Notes: a model not told the origin generated them from the letters alone. DNA of 64,000 bases from Alnus glutinosa (GCF_958979055.1 NC_084896.1:372001-436000); one strand, 5' to 3'. Shown: positions 1 to 13,228, counted from the first letter of the stretch. Translations and numbers: made by a program.

Positions 1-59
1 GACTTCACCACCACAGCTTCTTGCTCTTCTGTGAACCCTCTTCCTTCCAAGGTGTTCAT
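1..59 (-). CDS. PGB1: Class 1 phytoglobin (non-symbiotic hemoglobin), N-terminal start, cut by window edge
   Basis: Only the first 19 codons are in the window. The minus-strand ATG is at 59..57, and the peptide opens MNTLEGRGFTEEQEAVVVK, the typical N-terminus of plant class 1 hemoglobins, ahead of the E and F helices that would hold the haem histidines (outside the window). Family knowledge: these are high-affinity hexacoordinate globins that scavenge nitric oxide under hypoxia. The start is supported by family alignment from memory and by a TATA-like element about 80 bases upstream. Because the haem pocket is not visible, assignment rests on the N-terminal signature alone. Confidence 0.85.
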   Translation of the reverse strand, partial: MNTLEGRGFTEEQEAVVVK

Positions 60-137
60 GGTTTTTCTTTGTCAACAATGGCAGGAGATCGAGTTTGAAA
101 ATGGTGACTGTTATGGGATGTGGAGCAATCTAGGATA

Positions 138-148
138 GCTTATATAGC
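138..148 (-). promoter_or_regulatory. Probable TATA box of the phytoglobin gene
   Basis: On the minus strand this reads GCTATATAAGC, a good TATA box, roughly 80-90 bases upstream of the phytoglobin ATG. Transcription would start between it and the ATG. The assignment is by sequence and position only. Confidence 0.55.
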
Positions 149-1022
149 AAAGCTTAACGATGATGAAATTCGGCTCTTCACGGGGTCGAAGAGCCATCTT
201 TTGGGGGGTCTATTTTCGGCATAACAAGTAGAGTAGCACTTCTTATCTGCTACCACCATGCCTAATACTTAATAGGCTAATACTAGGGGCAGCTTCTGGT
301 GGGCTTGACCATTACTTAATGGTTACCCAAAAAAGTGAAAAGAACTAGAAAACAAAAAAAAAATGTAGTAAATGTTAGAATACTAATTAAACTAATAAAA
401 ATGCTTGTTTATTATTAGTTTATTCGTTGGTAATATTATTAGTGGGCTTGTGCGGTTTGTGGATAGAAGGCAATAAATAATTTGAATTCATTGAACCAAA
501 AGTTGGCAACTGCAATCCACGGTCCACCCAACAGAAACGACGACAAACCAATTCCATATCTCCATATAGGGGAGGCTCTTACTCTCTTCGATCTAAAGCT
601 TGTATTCCTTTGTCCGAATTTCAGTGAATTTGGACAAGAAATGATAGAGGATTCAGAGTGTTCCAACATGTCTTTGGGCTGCTCCAAAGTGCGCGCGCAG
701 CCCCCGTGTGGGCATTTCAGGACTCCCCTCTCTCATTCTCTGCCCGTTCGTTATCAGGATTAGTATCCCTTATTTCAGAGTGATTTGAGTAATCAGTGAC
801 ATCATAAGAGTCATTCATTGCTTAGGATCTGTTATTTCAGAGTCATGTAAGTCATCAGTGACATCATAAGAATGTGCAACAGTACCTTATTCAAGGGTTC
901 CAAGCTGCTTCAAGAAGGAATTCGACCATACCCTGAGGTGGTATAGTTGCTACCTCTGGGATCATAGGATCTGAAAATTGGGATTTTTTTTGCAATTTGC
1001 ATATTCAAAGCATATAAGATTA

Positions 1023-1084
<62 letters not shown>

Positions 1085-1198
1085 ATGCCAAATAGATCAC
1101 TACTAGCGAAAAATGATGACGACCGTTGGCCATTGAAGAAAAACTCAATACATATCACTAGGAAATGTGATATACAAAAAGGAGATTCAACACCAAAA
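149..1198. other. Intergenic: phytoglobin upstream region and PDV2 downstream region
   Basis: No gene is supported. Overlapping open frames on both strands at 439-763 have no recognisable product. An imperfect direct repeat of about 40 bases (around 769-810 and 832-872, each with a core reading CAGTGACATCATAAGA) lies here, followed by a (TA)n(GA)n microsatellite at about 1023-1079. Confidence 0.5.
1023..1079. repeat. Compound microsatellite (TA)n(GA)n
   Basis: About ten TA units run directly into about eighteen GA units. It lies just downstream of the PDV2 stop codon and may be in its 3' UTR. Length is likely polymorphic. Confidence 0.95.
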
Positions 1199-4100
1199 CT
1201 AACCACACCCGTAGTTTACATCTGGTTTTGCAGCAACTGATGAGAATGGTACTTCAACTCTCTCTTTCACAAGACACCGAGCTTCTCCGTTTTCCACCAC
1301 TAGGACTTTCCCAGGAGGGCATTGAATATTAGATCTCCTTTTCTCAGCTGCTGGTTGCTGAAACAAGCCCAAAACCTTGAAAATGGAATCTTTTTTTGCA
1401 AAATTAGGTCCGAACCCAGACATGCTTAATACAGTCACCACACCAACAAGAGTGAGCACTGTCTTGCCTGCTGCACCTACAAAAAATCCCAACCCTTTTC
1501 TTGAATCTTGTGACCCAGTCTGGGTTTGACTTCTTGCTGACTCGCTGACATTCTTCTTCACTTCATTTGTTGGATCACTGGTGATTTTTCCATTTCGTAA
1601 AGACTTAGCGAACTGTGGCAGATAGCCATTCTCTAGACAAAGAGACTTTGGAGGCCGGCTTGGATATGGAGGCAGCAGCAGATCATTGTTGGGCTCTACT
1701 GTTTCACAAGCAAAAGCAGAAGCTTCATGTATAACTTCCAAATCCTCCCCTTTGTACTCCTTGAGCTTATCAAGTAACATCTTACGGCTGTTTTCAATCT
1801 CAGTAAGGGCCACTTCTCTTTCATATCGTTGTTGCTGCTGCAAAGTCTAGACATCAAATATTACAGTTAAGATTCCAAAAAGCTATTTGTTTCATATGTC
1901 CTTCTACTATTCTGACGAAGGTTTCATGTTGGACTTATGACACTTTTATTATAACACTATAATGAACATATGTCAGAATTAAATGAACAAGTATCCAGTA
2001 AGCATGCCAAATAGGCACAACGTTTTCATGTTGGACTTATGACAACTTATTAATATAATGAAAACACGTTGAAACTAAATAAACTAGAAAACAGTGAGCT
2101 TGCTCAGGAGGGGTGGTGAATCACTAATTCCTTATATTATGACAAATTCAGGAAATGCATTGGTGCGAGGGTGCTGAGGAGCAGAGAGTGGAAAAGATTG
2201 AGCATCCATGGATCGCAGCTGTCAGCCTGTCAGCAATTTGACAAGCTAATATACATGTGTAATTTCTGTTATGCAAGTATGCTAGCTAAAGGGATGAGAA
2301 GGACACTCACAAATACTTCTCAGAAATTTCAATTGATATCAAGCATGGACAATAGATACTAATTTAATGAGGGTGCTTGTCTAAGCATTCTTAACTGGAA
2401 CACTGGTTTGACCCTAAATACAAGGGTGGCAGCTAATTTTGCATAAGGCTGTAATTTTGGATACAGAAGTGTGAGTCATTATCCTCTATTTAACTTGGTA
2501 TACTTAGTTCTCCTATCACTTAACGTATCTAATTACAACTGCAGGAAAGAATGGCGTGAAGCATTGATCCATATGTTGAAAGCATTCCTTAATGGTAAAC
2601 TTAGAGCGGCAATATGCCAAAGCAGCAAGCATATTGATAGGGAAGAGATGCATAGGCCAGCAAGTTTATTCACCATATGAGTAACTAAAAGGCAGGGGAT
2701 GATCTTACTTGCCAAGAGTAGTAGTGATATTCTAGTTTTAAAAGATGCTATGAGAGGGAGGTAGGTAGGGCACTCAAGGAAATCTCACTTGGGCACTCAA
2801 CACTCCTGCTGCATTCAAGGTAGTACCGGAAGGAAATTAGACATGAAAAAAGATCATGAATATGTTACAAAATCTCATTAGGTCATGGCAAGACAAAATA
2901 ATCATATTGATATTAGAATTCTCATTGCTATATGTGACGCTCAAAAGGTTACCCTGAAAATTAGCATGCCTAACACTTCTCATATGACATGATAATTGAC
3001 ATAAGCATGACAACTATCTCCATTTAATATAAATGTCCCTTTTTAGATTTCCAAATGTATAGGAAGATAAATGTGTTAAACAGTATAATAGTTTAGTTCC
3101 ATTTAGGTTTAACATACTACAGCCAACTGACGTGTTATACAGCTTATATAAAGACAGTATATGTTTGAACCAGCAATAGACAAACACCACAAGGTATTTT
3201 TTTGTGTGTGAACGAGTGAAACTGTCCTGCAAGGACACATTACACATGGTCAGGTACCCTTGCCTTTATCTTGGGGAGTTTCCACAAGATACACCCTGCA
3301 CCTATGTTGAAGTGTGACATTCAGTGTCCACAATGGCAAATTAGAGCCTGTGTTCATTTCTAGTATATGTCAAACTTAATAATTAATGAGTGCCTCACTG
3401 ATTGTAATCATACCAAAACTTATAGGAGAGAAAATGATACTAACATTTTCTCCTTCATCTAATTTCAGTTTCCTAGCCAATAAGTTTTAACTCAAGTGGC
3501 ACCTCTCCCCCCATAATAATGGGGTGGACGGTGGTGCATAAATTACCAACCTAAAAGAGAAAATATCAACATGCAAGCAGTTAGCATATAACTGAAATTT
3601 TCACAATGGGTACCAACGAGAGTGGTCTTGAAACCAATTCTACATAATCATCTTTGGTAGGGACATTAACTTTATTAAATGGATGCACTGAAATCCTTGT
3701 AGTTTGTCCTCAATAACCCAAACCAAATCTCTAGTTTCCTACTTGAGATAACTATTACCCGTGAAACCTTTTCACCAGATACATAAGAAGTATAAAAAAA
3801 AAAACTTGTATGCATGTTTAGACATGTCAATCAGATTAGTTATTACAGATTTAGAAACTAGATTCAACTAGGTCTATCATAACCCATTAGGCTCTATCAT
3901 CTAGGTTAATCATAACCCTCTTCACTTTTATACCGTTCAGAATTTTGAATATGTTCATGATAAGTTGATAATCCATAATTCTAGACACAAAGACAGCGTC
4001 TCAAAACCAATACAGGATATTACGCTTCCATTCTGTGTCCATATTTTTGCCTTGTGTCATCAACTATAGATCGCATAAGAAAAGAAGTTGAATATTCTTA

Positions 4101-4600
4101 CCATTAAGCTCAACCAATACCGCCCCAGAATGAATTTTCATTTTCTTCTTGTGTGGTTGTGTCAGAGAACAATTAGAACCAAGACACAAACACACCAAAA
4201 AAAAAAAAAAATTCCCAAAAGAAAGAAAGTAGCGAAATGCTTTAACCCCATTTCACAGACACAATTATCAAACACGTCAAGTCCAAAAATTAGAGCACTT
4301 TCAAAAGCGAGTACTCCAAAGTGAGGGTTTTTACAGAAAAACCCTAACCAAGAAAAAAAGGAGTTTTGAGGCCAAAACCTGCAAGGAAGAGAGCTGGTTC
4401 TCGAGGGATTCGAGGGCATCGCAAATGTTTAAAAGCCTCTCCATTTCTTCATCATCTTCTTCTTCTTGCTCTTTGTCGTCGTACTCTTGTTCCGGGCCAT
4501 TGCTAGGAGTAGTGGGGGTCGCCTTGTGGATGCAGTTGCTGATTTTCAATCGGAGCTCTGTGGCTCTCGCCAGCACTAACCCAATTCCCCCATCTTCCAT
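1199..4600 (-). CDS. PDV2: Plastid division protein PDV2
   Basis: Two coding exons: 4600..4379 (74 codons, starting MEDGGIGLVLARATEL) and 1846..1199 (215 residues plus stop). They join at TTGCAG|GTTTTG and CTAG|ACTTTG in phase 0, giving 289 residues; Arabidopsis PDV2 is about 307. Residues about 55-110 are predicted coiled coil (DALESLENQLSSLQ then RYEREVALTEIENSRKM). A single membrane span lies near 201-219 (VLTLVGVVTVLSMSGFG), and the tail CPPGKVLVVENGEARCLVKERVE ends in Gly. Family knowledge: PDV2 is an outer-envelope protein whose cytosolic coiled coil recruits the dynamin ARC5/DRP5B, while its inter-membrane tail with terminal glycine contacts ARC6. The last residues here are YGCG rather than the YGYG I recall for Arabidopsis. 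The upstream in-frame extension to 4798 is not used because the family begins at MEDE/MEDG. The single intron, 1847-4378, is unusually long. Confidence 0.95.
1847..4378 (-). other. PDV2 intron 1 (2.5 kb)
   Basis: Bounded by a GT at the exon 1 end and CTAG at exon 2. Short open frames inside (for example 2171-2362 and 2471-2680 on plus) show no family resemblance and are treated as chance. No transposon with clear ends was recognised here. Confidence 0.8.
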
Positions 4601-6672
4601 TTCTGTCTCTTTCTGTGTCTCCGCGTGTGTGTGAAGAGGTGGACTGGTGGCGATGCTGAAGGGGTTTGAATTGAAAAGTGAATGCGGTTTCAGTAAAGGG
4701 TTCGGGCGGAAGCGCCAAAAGAGGTTTGTTGTGTCTCTGTTCCATGGGCTTTCTTTAATAAGTGATTGTGGTGCTCCCTTAGCAGATAGATTTCCCACTC
4801 ACTTTTTTGTCTTTGACAAAATGCGTCTTTTCCTTCATAAAAATTAATTTCTTTCTTTTAGTGCTTTCAAGTGGACTGAAGGATCTGAGCAGATACATGG
4901 GGGCCACTTGTTTTTTTCTTTTGTATTTTTTGAAAAAAAAAAAACCTAATTTTGAAGAATTCGGATTCCGACCTTCACGATAAGCTAACCTTACAATCTG
5001 GGCTGTCCAGAGCATTCGAACCTCAACCCCCTCTTATTTTTTACTCAGATTTCTTAAGAAAATTTCAATGAACCCTTGTCCATTTATATATATATATTCA
5101 ATTGCAATAAAAGATACTTTATGAGAATACTATACTTTTATTCTAATGATTTTGTGATATCAAGATGCATCATCCATTTTGATATGAAATGAATGTTTAT
5201 TATTTTCAGTTTTCATATTGTGGAAAGGACAAGATCAAAGTAGTTGAGATTTAAGATAAAAAGTGGTTTGAGGATCAAAGACATAAATAATTAGTTAGGA
5301 GTGGATAGAGATATCGTGAAGGTAATAAATAATAATGAACATCTAATGGCTAAAGTTTCATGCAAAATATCATGGAGGCTTTATCTTAATAACATGCTTT
5401 CAAGGAAAGAGAAATGATAGAAAGTACAACTTTGATGTTGTTGTTTCAATTAACCTTTGATTGTTTTTGTTGTTATTTTAATAATTATTGATCTAAAGAT
5501 TGATTGGGAGTCGAGACTGACACGTTAATATTTTGAAATAGTTGGGATAAAAATGTAATTTCTAAAAAATATCTTATATCATGTGTATGGGCCTACTTAG
5601 TGATCTTTAAAAAGAGCAGTGTTTATATGGCTATTTTCACAAGACTTTGCTGCAATGGCGAAAAGGTCACATTTATGAAGGAGTAATACTATGAGGAAAA
5701 TTTATGTCCTTCCAAAATTGATGTGGCTTTTAAAATTACCATTAATAAATCATTAATAACATGAAATCCTATGCATTACTCTGAATGAAGACTGAAGCCA
5801 TAGATGGAATTGTACAATGAGGAAACGTGTGCTTAGACTAGGCTAGTTGATTAAATTAGGACACATGAGCTTCTTTATAATACACTCACTCCGTGTAAGC
5901 AATTCATTTCATCAGCAACATTCTTTTATCTTCACGAGGACACACAAAATTGAACTCATAACCTCATCTGTATCCCTTCTTTAAGGAAGGTAGACATGTC
6001 ATTTGATCCAAAACCATTGTTGAGTCTGTGACATTCAATCAGCATTTTGACAAATACCCCATATCAGAAGAAGAATTTCAGACTGCATCATGATAACTTC
6101 CCAAACGCTAATGAGATACTTTACATTACAAAATCCAGCCATACAATAATCATATTACACAGAACTGCAAGCCGCCATTCTATCAAGCAATCTCTTGCTG
6201 CTTTCTTTTTGTCTGTACATGAAAACCTATCGAAGAAGTTGGCAAGATGACTGGGAATGACAGCTGAATCACAACCTTACTACTCAAACAAGACGGTGAC
6301 CAAACATGCGTAAGCTTTCAAGATGTCATGGTCTTAAATGGCAGGGTACTTTCTCATCTTTCTCTCTTCTGACTTCAAACTATTCACTTCATGCATTTTT
6401 TAGATATTCTCATTCTCAACAGACTTGACCTTCTTTGATCACCATTATCTCAATGTTCTTGATAAGGTTCAGTTATGATTCATCTGTCATTCTCAACTAC
6501 TAGGCTAGCTGAACTTGCTCATACATAGTGGAAAAAGAAAATGAAAAATGAATAAAAAAAAAAAAAGCCATAAAAGGCCAAAGCCAACTGAAATACCTGC
6601 CCAATACTATCAGTGCTATCAGCTTCTAAGGGAGGATCTTGACTCTTGAGCACTTATTAAGCTATGAGATCA
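4601..6672. other. Intergenic between PDV2 start and DUF547 gene end
   Basis: Holds the PDV2 promoter and 5' leader (from 4601 upward) and the 3' region of the DUF547 gene (below 6673). Around 5690-5765 is an AT-rich segment resembling one arm of the MITE at 33620-33769 (shared pattern of a tract reading CCAAAATTGATGTGGCTTTT). No coding sequence is supported; the open frame at 6047-6250 has no recognisable product. Confidence 0.5.
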
Positions 6673-9600
6673 TTAGGCTAATTCTTTTGAAAGCATATAG
6701 CGGAAAGTGAAGTTGTGAGGAATCCACTCAATTCCCTTCCATGTTCTTTTGTGCTGACACTGCTGAATGCTCTTCCTTCGAGTATCAGGCATAAAATGCT
6801 CAATCATCTGCACCAAATCAGCTGAGCAGAAACCTGAATCCTTGGCAAAAGACTCCACTATCTTTGGCAGAAGGATTTTCTGGTCCTTTCGTATGCTGAA
6901 GGTTGATTGAATGTACTCATCTTTTGCAGCTTCCATCTCTTCAAACACTCTCTTGGATGTGTATATACGGACCTAAATCAATAAGAGCAAATGAGAAAGA
7001 TCCGGGGATAATGCTATGAAATGACAAATCTTGCTTCCATTCTGGTCATGGTTCTATAAAGTCTTAAGGATTTTTATCAAATGCCAGCCAGCTTAGACGG
7101 ATAGTACTTTATTTATACTTTAATTCCTTTTTTTATTATTATGTTTCAAATTCTAATGCCTCTTGATTTTCTTGAATACCAATAGGGAGAAAAATTGGTT
7201 TCAACATCAGGTTTGTTAATTCTGAATGAACCAAAAGAGAAACATATGTTTTCAAGTAAAAGCAGCTTAACAGGGAGACAAATTTGTATAATGAATACTG
7301 CAAGATAGAGGTGTACCGCAGGATCAGAATAGCTTCCTGAACAAAGTGCAAAATGTAGAAGAGGTTCACGGTGCTCAATTGCATATGCTTTACGTGCATC
7401 TCCAACCTTAAATTTTGTCTTTGAAGAAAACAACAGCCACAGCCACTAGGAGCAAAAGTGAGCCAAATCAGTCCCAATCAAGCAAGAAATGGATAAATTT
7501 CCAATCATAAATTAACAGAAGCATGTTGAGGCCAACAACTAATATCTACCACATAAACAGGTTCATTTAATGTAAAAAGAAGTACAAACGGGCCTTTTAT
7601 CTTCTGATATTTGATATGAATTTCAGGAATGGGATTTACTTGTCCTGGACGAGGCAATCGACATCCCAGGATAGAGCCTTGTATCATCTCTACATTTATG
7701 GTGTGACCCCCAATATTATATGCAGCCTGCATCAGGCACAAGCTTACTTAAACAACTTGTACACCATTTTTTTTTCTTCAGAAATTATCAGTGAAGCACT
7801 GCACACCTTGAGTAATAAAGACATTCGCTTAAGATTATTCTGTGGAATTCCATAAACCAAAAACGCCTGTGAGACAATAGACAACAAATGGGTTAATATA
7901 TGCCCCAGACAAAAAAGCAAAACAAAAACTGCAACATCAGGCACAGCTATAGGAATTTTACATGCATTACTAGTGCATTGTGAACATTAATCCAAAAGGC
8001 TAGCCTCTCCTCATGTTTCATCTTTCTAGGATCAACTTCTTCCAACCGAGAAACAAGCGACCTGCAATGGAATGATTTTCACTTTTTAACCTCATTTCTG
8101 TTTGAAAGATAGTTACTATGAAAATTTCCAAACAAAAACCCTTTCTTCCATTTCATGTAGTAGAGGATTCTGTGCGGTGCTCACACAAAGAGGAAACTAT
8201 TAGAAACCAAGAAGAAATCTAAGGCATCACTTTTTGATATTGCTTGTACATGTCCAGAAAGCATTAACCATCAGAAACTGTAAACATCCTATAAAACACA
8301 TTAGTAAAAATTTGTAATGACCCAGGAAAAAGCGCTAGCCACATCTGCTCAACTTCACCCAATAACTAGGTAATGTGGAACTTAGCATTCATAACTATCT
8401 TTATAAATCACCCACTCTATGTGGGCTACTACTCATCTTCTCAATGTGGGACAGAGGTGTTACAAAATTGTTGCTGACCCATGAACTCAAATCAGCTTAG
8501 CGTTACATCAAGATACAACATATTGGTCCAAAGCACCAGGGATATTCCATGATGCTCATTTTGTGCCGATAACAAATTTGTTCACCAAATTCCCATTTCT
8601 CTTTTCTGTTGTTTTTTCAGCCAAGGTTCTAAGGAAATTTAGAGTGTGAAGACTCACCTAAATCGTCGTAGCATGTATTCAATTTCTCTTAATTTCTGAC
8701 TTTCTCTACATATCAATTGCACCTTCACCATGCTGCAGTAAGGTCCACTGAATTCTTTTGACCCTTCAATGTGGAAAGGGTTATCAAAGTTTGAATTGAA
8801 TGATGAGAATCTCTTGCATTGTGAGCTCCACTTATCACTCTGACCTTGTGAAGAATACTCATATATTGATGATGAAGGGTCATCATGATTTATCAAAGGT
8901 GGGTCTGCAAGTTCACAATATATGGCTGAAATGCACTTAATCATCTCCTCAGAAAGCCAGTTTGGTGTCTCTGGAATATGATTGGAGAAAGTGGTCCCGA
9001 GATGCTCTGCCAGACTTACGTTGGAAGTTGCAGTCTGAGGTTGCTGAAGAGAAAACATTTGAAGCCACAAATTAGTTACACCTATATTGTCATTCAAGTC
9101 AACTATAAGTACCACTGATTAGAGGAATACTATAGGGACAAGTACTAGGAAAATGCTGAGGGCCACTTGAGTGTTATACTAATATTCACAAATAAAGTTA
9201 CCTCCAGCATTGACAAGGGTAGGGAATGGTATGAGTCTATAGCTTTAGTTAGAAATTTCATAGAAGGAGAAGCTCTAGTTAAACAAGCTGAATGCTGAGA
9301 AAGTGATGAGTCACTGCGATGAATACTAGAATCCAGTAGCTTTCGAGTTCCCCAAATATCACTGCATTCCTTCGGTGGATTAGCGTTTGAATTTTGAGGC
9401 AGCATAAGATGACTGGAGTGGTTGACTGAATCTTCTTTCTCTGACATAATATCATAACCAGCTACTTCTCCAAAAATGTCTTTGTGCATGACTGAAGTTG
9501 ATTTCAATCTTCCCTCCGTAGTTGATAGAGACGATATTTGTTGATCAAAATTTTTCCGATACAAAGAAAGAAGATATTGTTCCAAATACACAACTTCTAA

Positions 9601-11667
9601 CTCTAAGACTGCAATTTCCTTAATCAGTTCTTGGGCAGGCTGAAGTCAAGCAAAAGGAATATTAAATGCTTATTAAAAGTAATATTAGCGGAGTTAAATG
9701 TGCCAAGTAATAGAAGTGACTCAAGCAATGGAAGGGGACGAGTAATCAAAACTCCTAAACATAAGCATCAAATCTCAAGCTCAGTTTTTTTTTTTTTTTG
9801 AAATTCTTATGGGAATATTTTACAAGTGTCAATTTGACAACTAAAAAAGCATTATTTACTTCTGATTAGCAATGTCTATTTCATCTTTCAGCTCATTTTA
9901 TCTTTCTTTTTCTAAATTCTTTAAGTAACAGAAAGAAGTATAGCACATATGAAGTTCTGCAATTTATCTTTCTGCACATGTCAATTGTAAAGAACGAAAC
10001 AGAGGAAGTGCATGTAGATTAACAATATTGTGTTTAAGTTATGTAATACGCACCACAAGAAGTACCCATTTGGCAAAGAGAAGTTACCTTGGGGATTAAG
10101 TGTCCTATAGCAGCATCATGTGAGAGAGGCCGATGGCTTAATGCCTTCTCTAATACACGACGTACTACAAATTGGTCCTTTAATTGCCTTTGAAGCTGTA
10201 GAACCTGCACAAGACAGCAAGTGAAGCTACAGTAAATAACTAATTGGATGTGGATTAATAGAAGAACATGTCATGTTGATCCTAGGCCTGAACCTCGACG
10301 AATTATGCATACCAAGGACCCATGTTTACTTAGCTAATTGTGAAACCAATTCTTTAGGCACAATGCAGGTTAGCCGAAAGTGTGCTACTCACCCCCTTCC
10401 ATATATTGTATATTTTCCCATGAAATCTCACAATATTGGCTGCAGGAAGCCAAAAGTAAAGTGCAATAACTTATATCTTTTTATAGGACTATATATTTGA
10501 CAAATATTAAGAAGAAATTAATGGAGTGTTGAATTGATAAACAAATGTCTTATTCAATAACCTAAAGTCCCTTTATCTCCAGAAGCATATTACATAGGCC
10601 ATAGCATGACAACTCAGCAAAGTTGAGATTTATACCTCTTCCTTCAGAGAGCATTGAATGTCAGTATTAAAGGGTTGCCTCGTCTTCGCTTCAATACAGG
10701 CTGTCAGCTCTCCTAATTCCTTTTGTGAAAAAGAAAAATAAATAGACAAATTAAACAAAAAATTAGACCAAACTTGAAAGTGAGAAGGGAATTTATTCTG
10801 ATTTCTGAATGAGAGTGCTTATAACTTATACCTAGTGTGACTGCTCTATGTTATCAGAAATAGTTCGTATAAGGTGAATAAAGAACCAGCTACTGCAGCG
10901 TACTCATATTTACTTTTTAGGCGCACAATAAAATTGTACTTTTTGGCTTCAAAGCATATGAGAAGGAAACCCCTCACCAAAATGTTAAACATGAAACAGA
11001 TAATTGAATTTCTTACCATCTCAGCTTGATAAGGAGATTCAAGGATGCTACATAATCTATCTGTCTTTAGTCTTCTTTTAATTGGATCACTGTCAATGTT
11101 AAAAGGAAAACGAGTCAGTGACTCATAATGGAATGCAGGAAAAGACTAGCCAGAAGGGTGTATTGGCATTTATTATCTACACTTTCTGAGTAAATATTGC
11201 ATTTCTATCACCATAACTGGAAAACAAGAATTCTAGCATTTGCATTTCTATCACCATAACTGGAAAACAAGAATTTCCTTGCTAGAGGTTAATTTTTGAA
11301 GTTAAAATAAAATCGGTTCAAACTTTTATTCAAGAGCTTTCCTGGACTAGACGAAGCTCAGGTTTCCACTCCTAGCAAAACCCAGTTTAGTTTTCAAGAC
11401 TTCGTGTATGACCTAATAGGGATTTGCTCCCAAGACATGTATAAACAAAGTGCCACAGAACCCCTGTTTAATACAGCCATTGAGCTTACACAGAAACCAT
11501 TTTAGCGTGTTTCCCAGTTCAAGAAAACCATAACTCGATATACAGAGGACGCAAGGAACAAACTGATCAATAAAAAACTACCTCTGAGAACGCTTGTGTC
11601 TTGAAACCTTTTCTTCCATGAAGTTGAATGGCTTCAAACTAGAATCCCGCCACTTTGTCGCATGCAT
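6673..11667 (-). CDS. Leucine-zipper plus DUF547 protein (MIP1-like)
   Basis: Eleven exons: 11667/11619..11582, 11089..11017, 10719..10636, 10204..10088, 9639..9202, 9043..8658, 8061..7962, 7866..7807, 7726..7640, 7445..7317, 6972..6673. All have GT-AG borders and consistent phases. The product is 603 residues from the ATG at 11619 (MEEKVSRHKRSQSDP) or 619 from an in-frame ATG at 11667 (MHATKWRDSSLKPFNF before it). The N-terminal third is a MIP1-type leucine-zipper region (VLQLQRQLKDQFVVRRVLEK, then IKEIAVLELEVVYLEQYLL). A Ser-rich linker follows. The DUF547 domain covers about 380-540 (HEERLAFWINVHNALVMH; YNIGGHTI; LGCRLPRPGQ; ALCSGSYSDPAV) and the tail is KGIEWIPHNFTFRYMLSKEL. Family knowledge: the domain is of uncertain biochemical role and some members bind MADS factors. 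I lean to the upstream ATG, since homologues I recall carry a short leader, but this is not certain. Confidence 0.9.
8313..8464 (+). mobile_element. Solo LTR (152 bp) in a DUF547-gene intron
   Basis: The segment starts TGTAATGACC and ends GGTGTTACA, so it has the TG...CA ends of an LTR. It is flanked by a perfect 5-bp direct repeat AAATT (8308-8312 and 8465-8469), as left by integrase. No internal region or second LTR is present, so it is best read as a solo LTR after recombination. Its core (CTTTATAAATCACCCACTCT and CTTCTCAATGTGGGAC) resembles a diverged stretch at about 33480-33560. It lies in the intron between the exons ending at 8658 and starting at 8061. Orientation is not determined by the data. 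Confidence 0.75.
11197..11283. repeat. Short tandem duplication in DUF547-gene intron
   Basis: A unit of about 44 bases beginning GCATTTCTATCACCATAACT is present twice in tandem, the copies nearly identical, which suggests a recent slippage or duplication. It is intronic and no function is implied. Confidence 0.85.
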
Positions 11668-13228
11668 AGCAGTACCAGAATTGGTTGTCCCCACAGTTAA
11701 AAATTCACAGAAAGGACATCACTTGCAGCAAATACAACCATCGGATACTGACAAGTGCCAAACAGAGAAACCAGCAGCATCACAAATACATCCAAAGAGC
11801 ATTAATTGTACAGCGAAAACCCAGCTTATACGCAACAAAGCATACGCTGATAGAGTGAGACTACTCACGGGGATGTGTTTTTGAAAAGTAAAACAAAATC
11901 TAGTGGTTCAAAGGCTAAATGGGTTCTTATTGGAATGCGAGAAGTAAGCCAGACGGTGCAAGGATAAATGCTCAAGTGTATGTGCTATACAGTAGAAAGT
12001 ACCTAAAAGGTCGGTCATTTTTTTGACTAGTCCCTTGTCTAAGAAAGTCATACCACCTTTGAAGCTTTTGCAATGGTGGGCTTTTGCATTGCATTAAAAG
12101 AAGGAAGCCAGTTCGTGGCTTTTGATTCAAGATGGTATGCAAAAGTAATACTCAGTCATTTAAATAGGAACAAAGGGACAACAAACAGGGTGGTGAATAA
12201 GATATATATAAAAATATAGAAGGAGTTCATGGGATATGCACTCACCATGGTTGTTGTGCCATTTGACTTAAGTGAAATCATTATAAAAAAAAATCCCAAA
12301 AAAATGAAAAACAAATTAAATTACATGATTGAAACCCACTTGGTTGGTTCACTGATCAGTATAACAAGATACTTTTAACCATTTCTTATGGCATAAAATC
12401 TTGGTGTTAGATTGAAATGTTCTTTGTTTTATACTAATCACTTGATTCACTTCCCATTTTGTACTTTGTGTGTTGGAGGAAAGGGAAGACAAAAAGAAGA
12501 ATATTGCAATAGTTTTTAGGGTAGCTTTTAGTTATTTTCACCTTCATATTGCATCACAATCAAAAAAGTAAAATTACACTCTAAAAAAGGTTTTGCCAAA
12601 CAAACCCGAGTGTCAATTTCATTAACAATCCTATGTCCATTTTTATACTTGGGTTATATATTTTACTTGTCTGTTCGGTGCTGCATAGAAAGTGAGAGTC
12701 GCATGCAACGCTGGAAGGAGGATTAGACTGGCGTTGGTCCCTAAGCCTAAAAGGGCAGCACTTAAAAAAGGAAAGGGCAGCCTAAAAAGGGCTGAAAGGT
12801 GAATGTCAAAGTTAAAACAATGTATGATTGACATGAAATGACTGGTTTGGTGGGCTTTCCATTGTCTATTATCTTTGAGAAAATTCGGATACGACCAATT
12901 TTTCCAGTCAAAAACTTGGGAGAAAAGGCAAGAGCCTTTTCTGGGATAGGGTGCTATCCAGAAGAAAGAACAAAGAAAGGGAACCTGAAACTGTTTCAGC
13001 TCTCTTTTCAGAACATGCATGTTGTGGACAAATGGCACACCGCACATGTAGTTCGGTTCAACGTTCACTACTAGCCACTAGGGTTGATATTCCGTGCAAT
13101 TGAAACTTCTAAGCTTTGTAAAGGTCAACAGAATCGGGATCGGATGCATTAAGGAGCCTGCATACGACAATACGAGCAGATTACGTGGTAGTTTCAGATG
13201 AATTTGTATGGGCAAAATAATTGTGGAA

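Noticed and set aside
439-763. Overlapping open frames on both strands (82 and 93 codons)
   Set aside because: No recognisable domain, no supporting splice or promoter context, and the two strands cannot both be coding; treated as chance frames upstream of phytoglobin.
4425-4847. Plus-strand frames antisense to PDV2 exon 1
   Set aside because: They are shadows of the Ser/Glu-rich PDV2 exon and have no family resemblance.
12643-13074. 141-codon minus frame and 78-codon plus frame
   Set aside because: Opposite-strand overlap, no recognisable product, no codon-like composition; probably chance.
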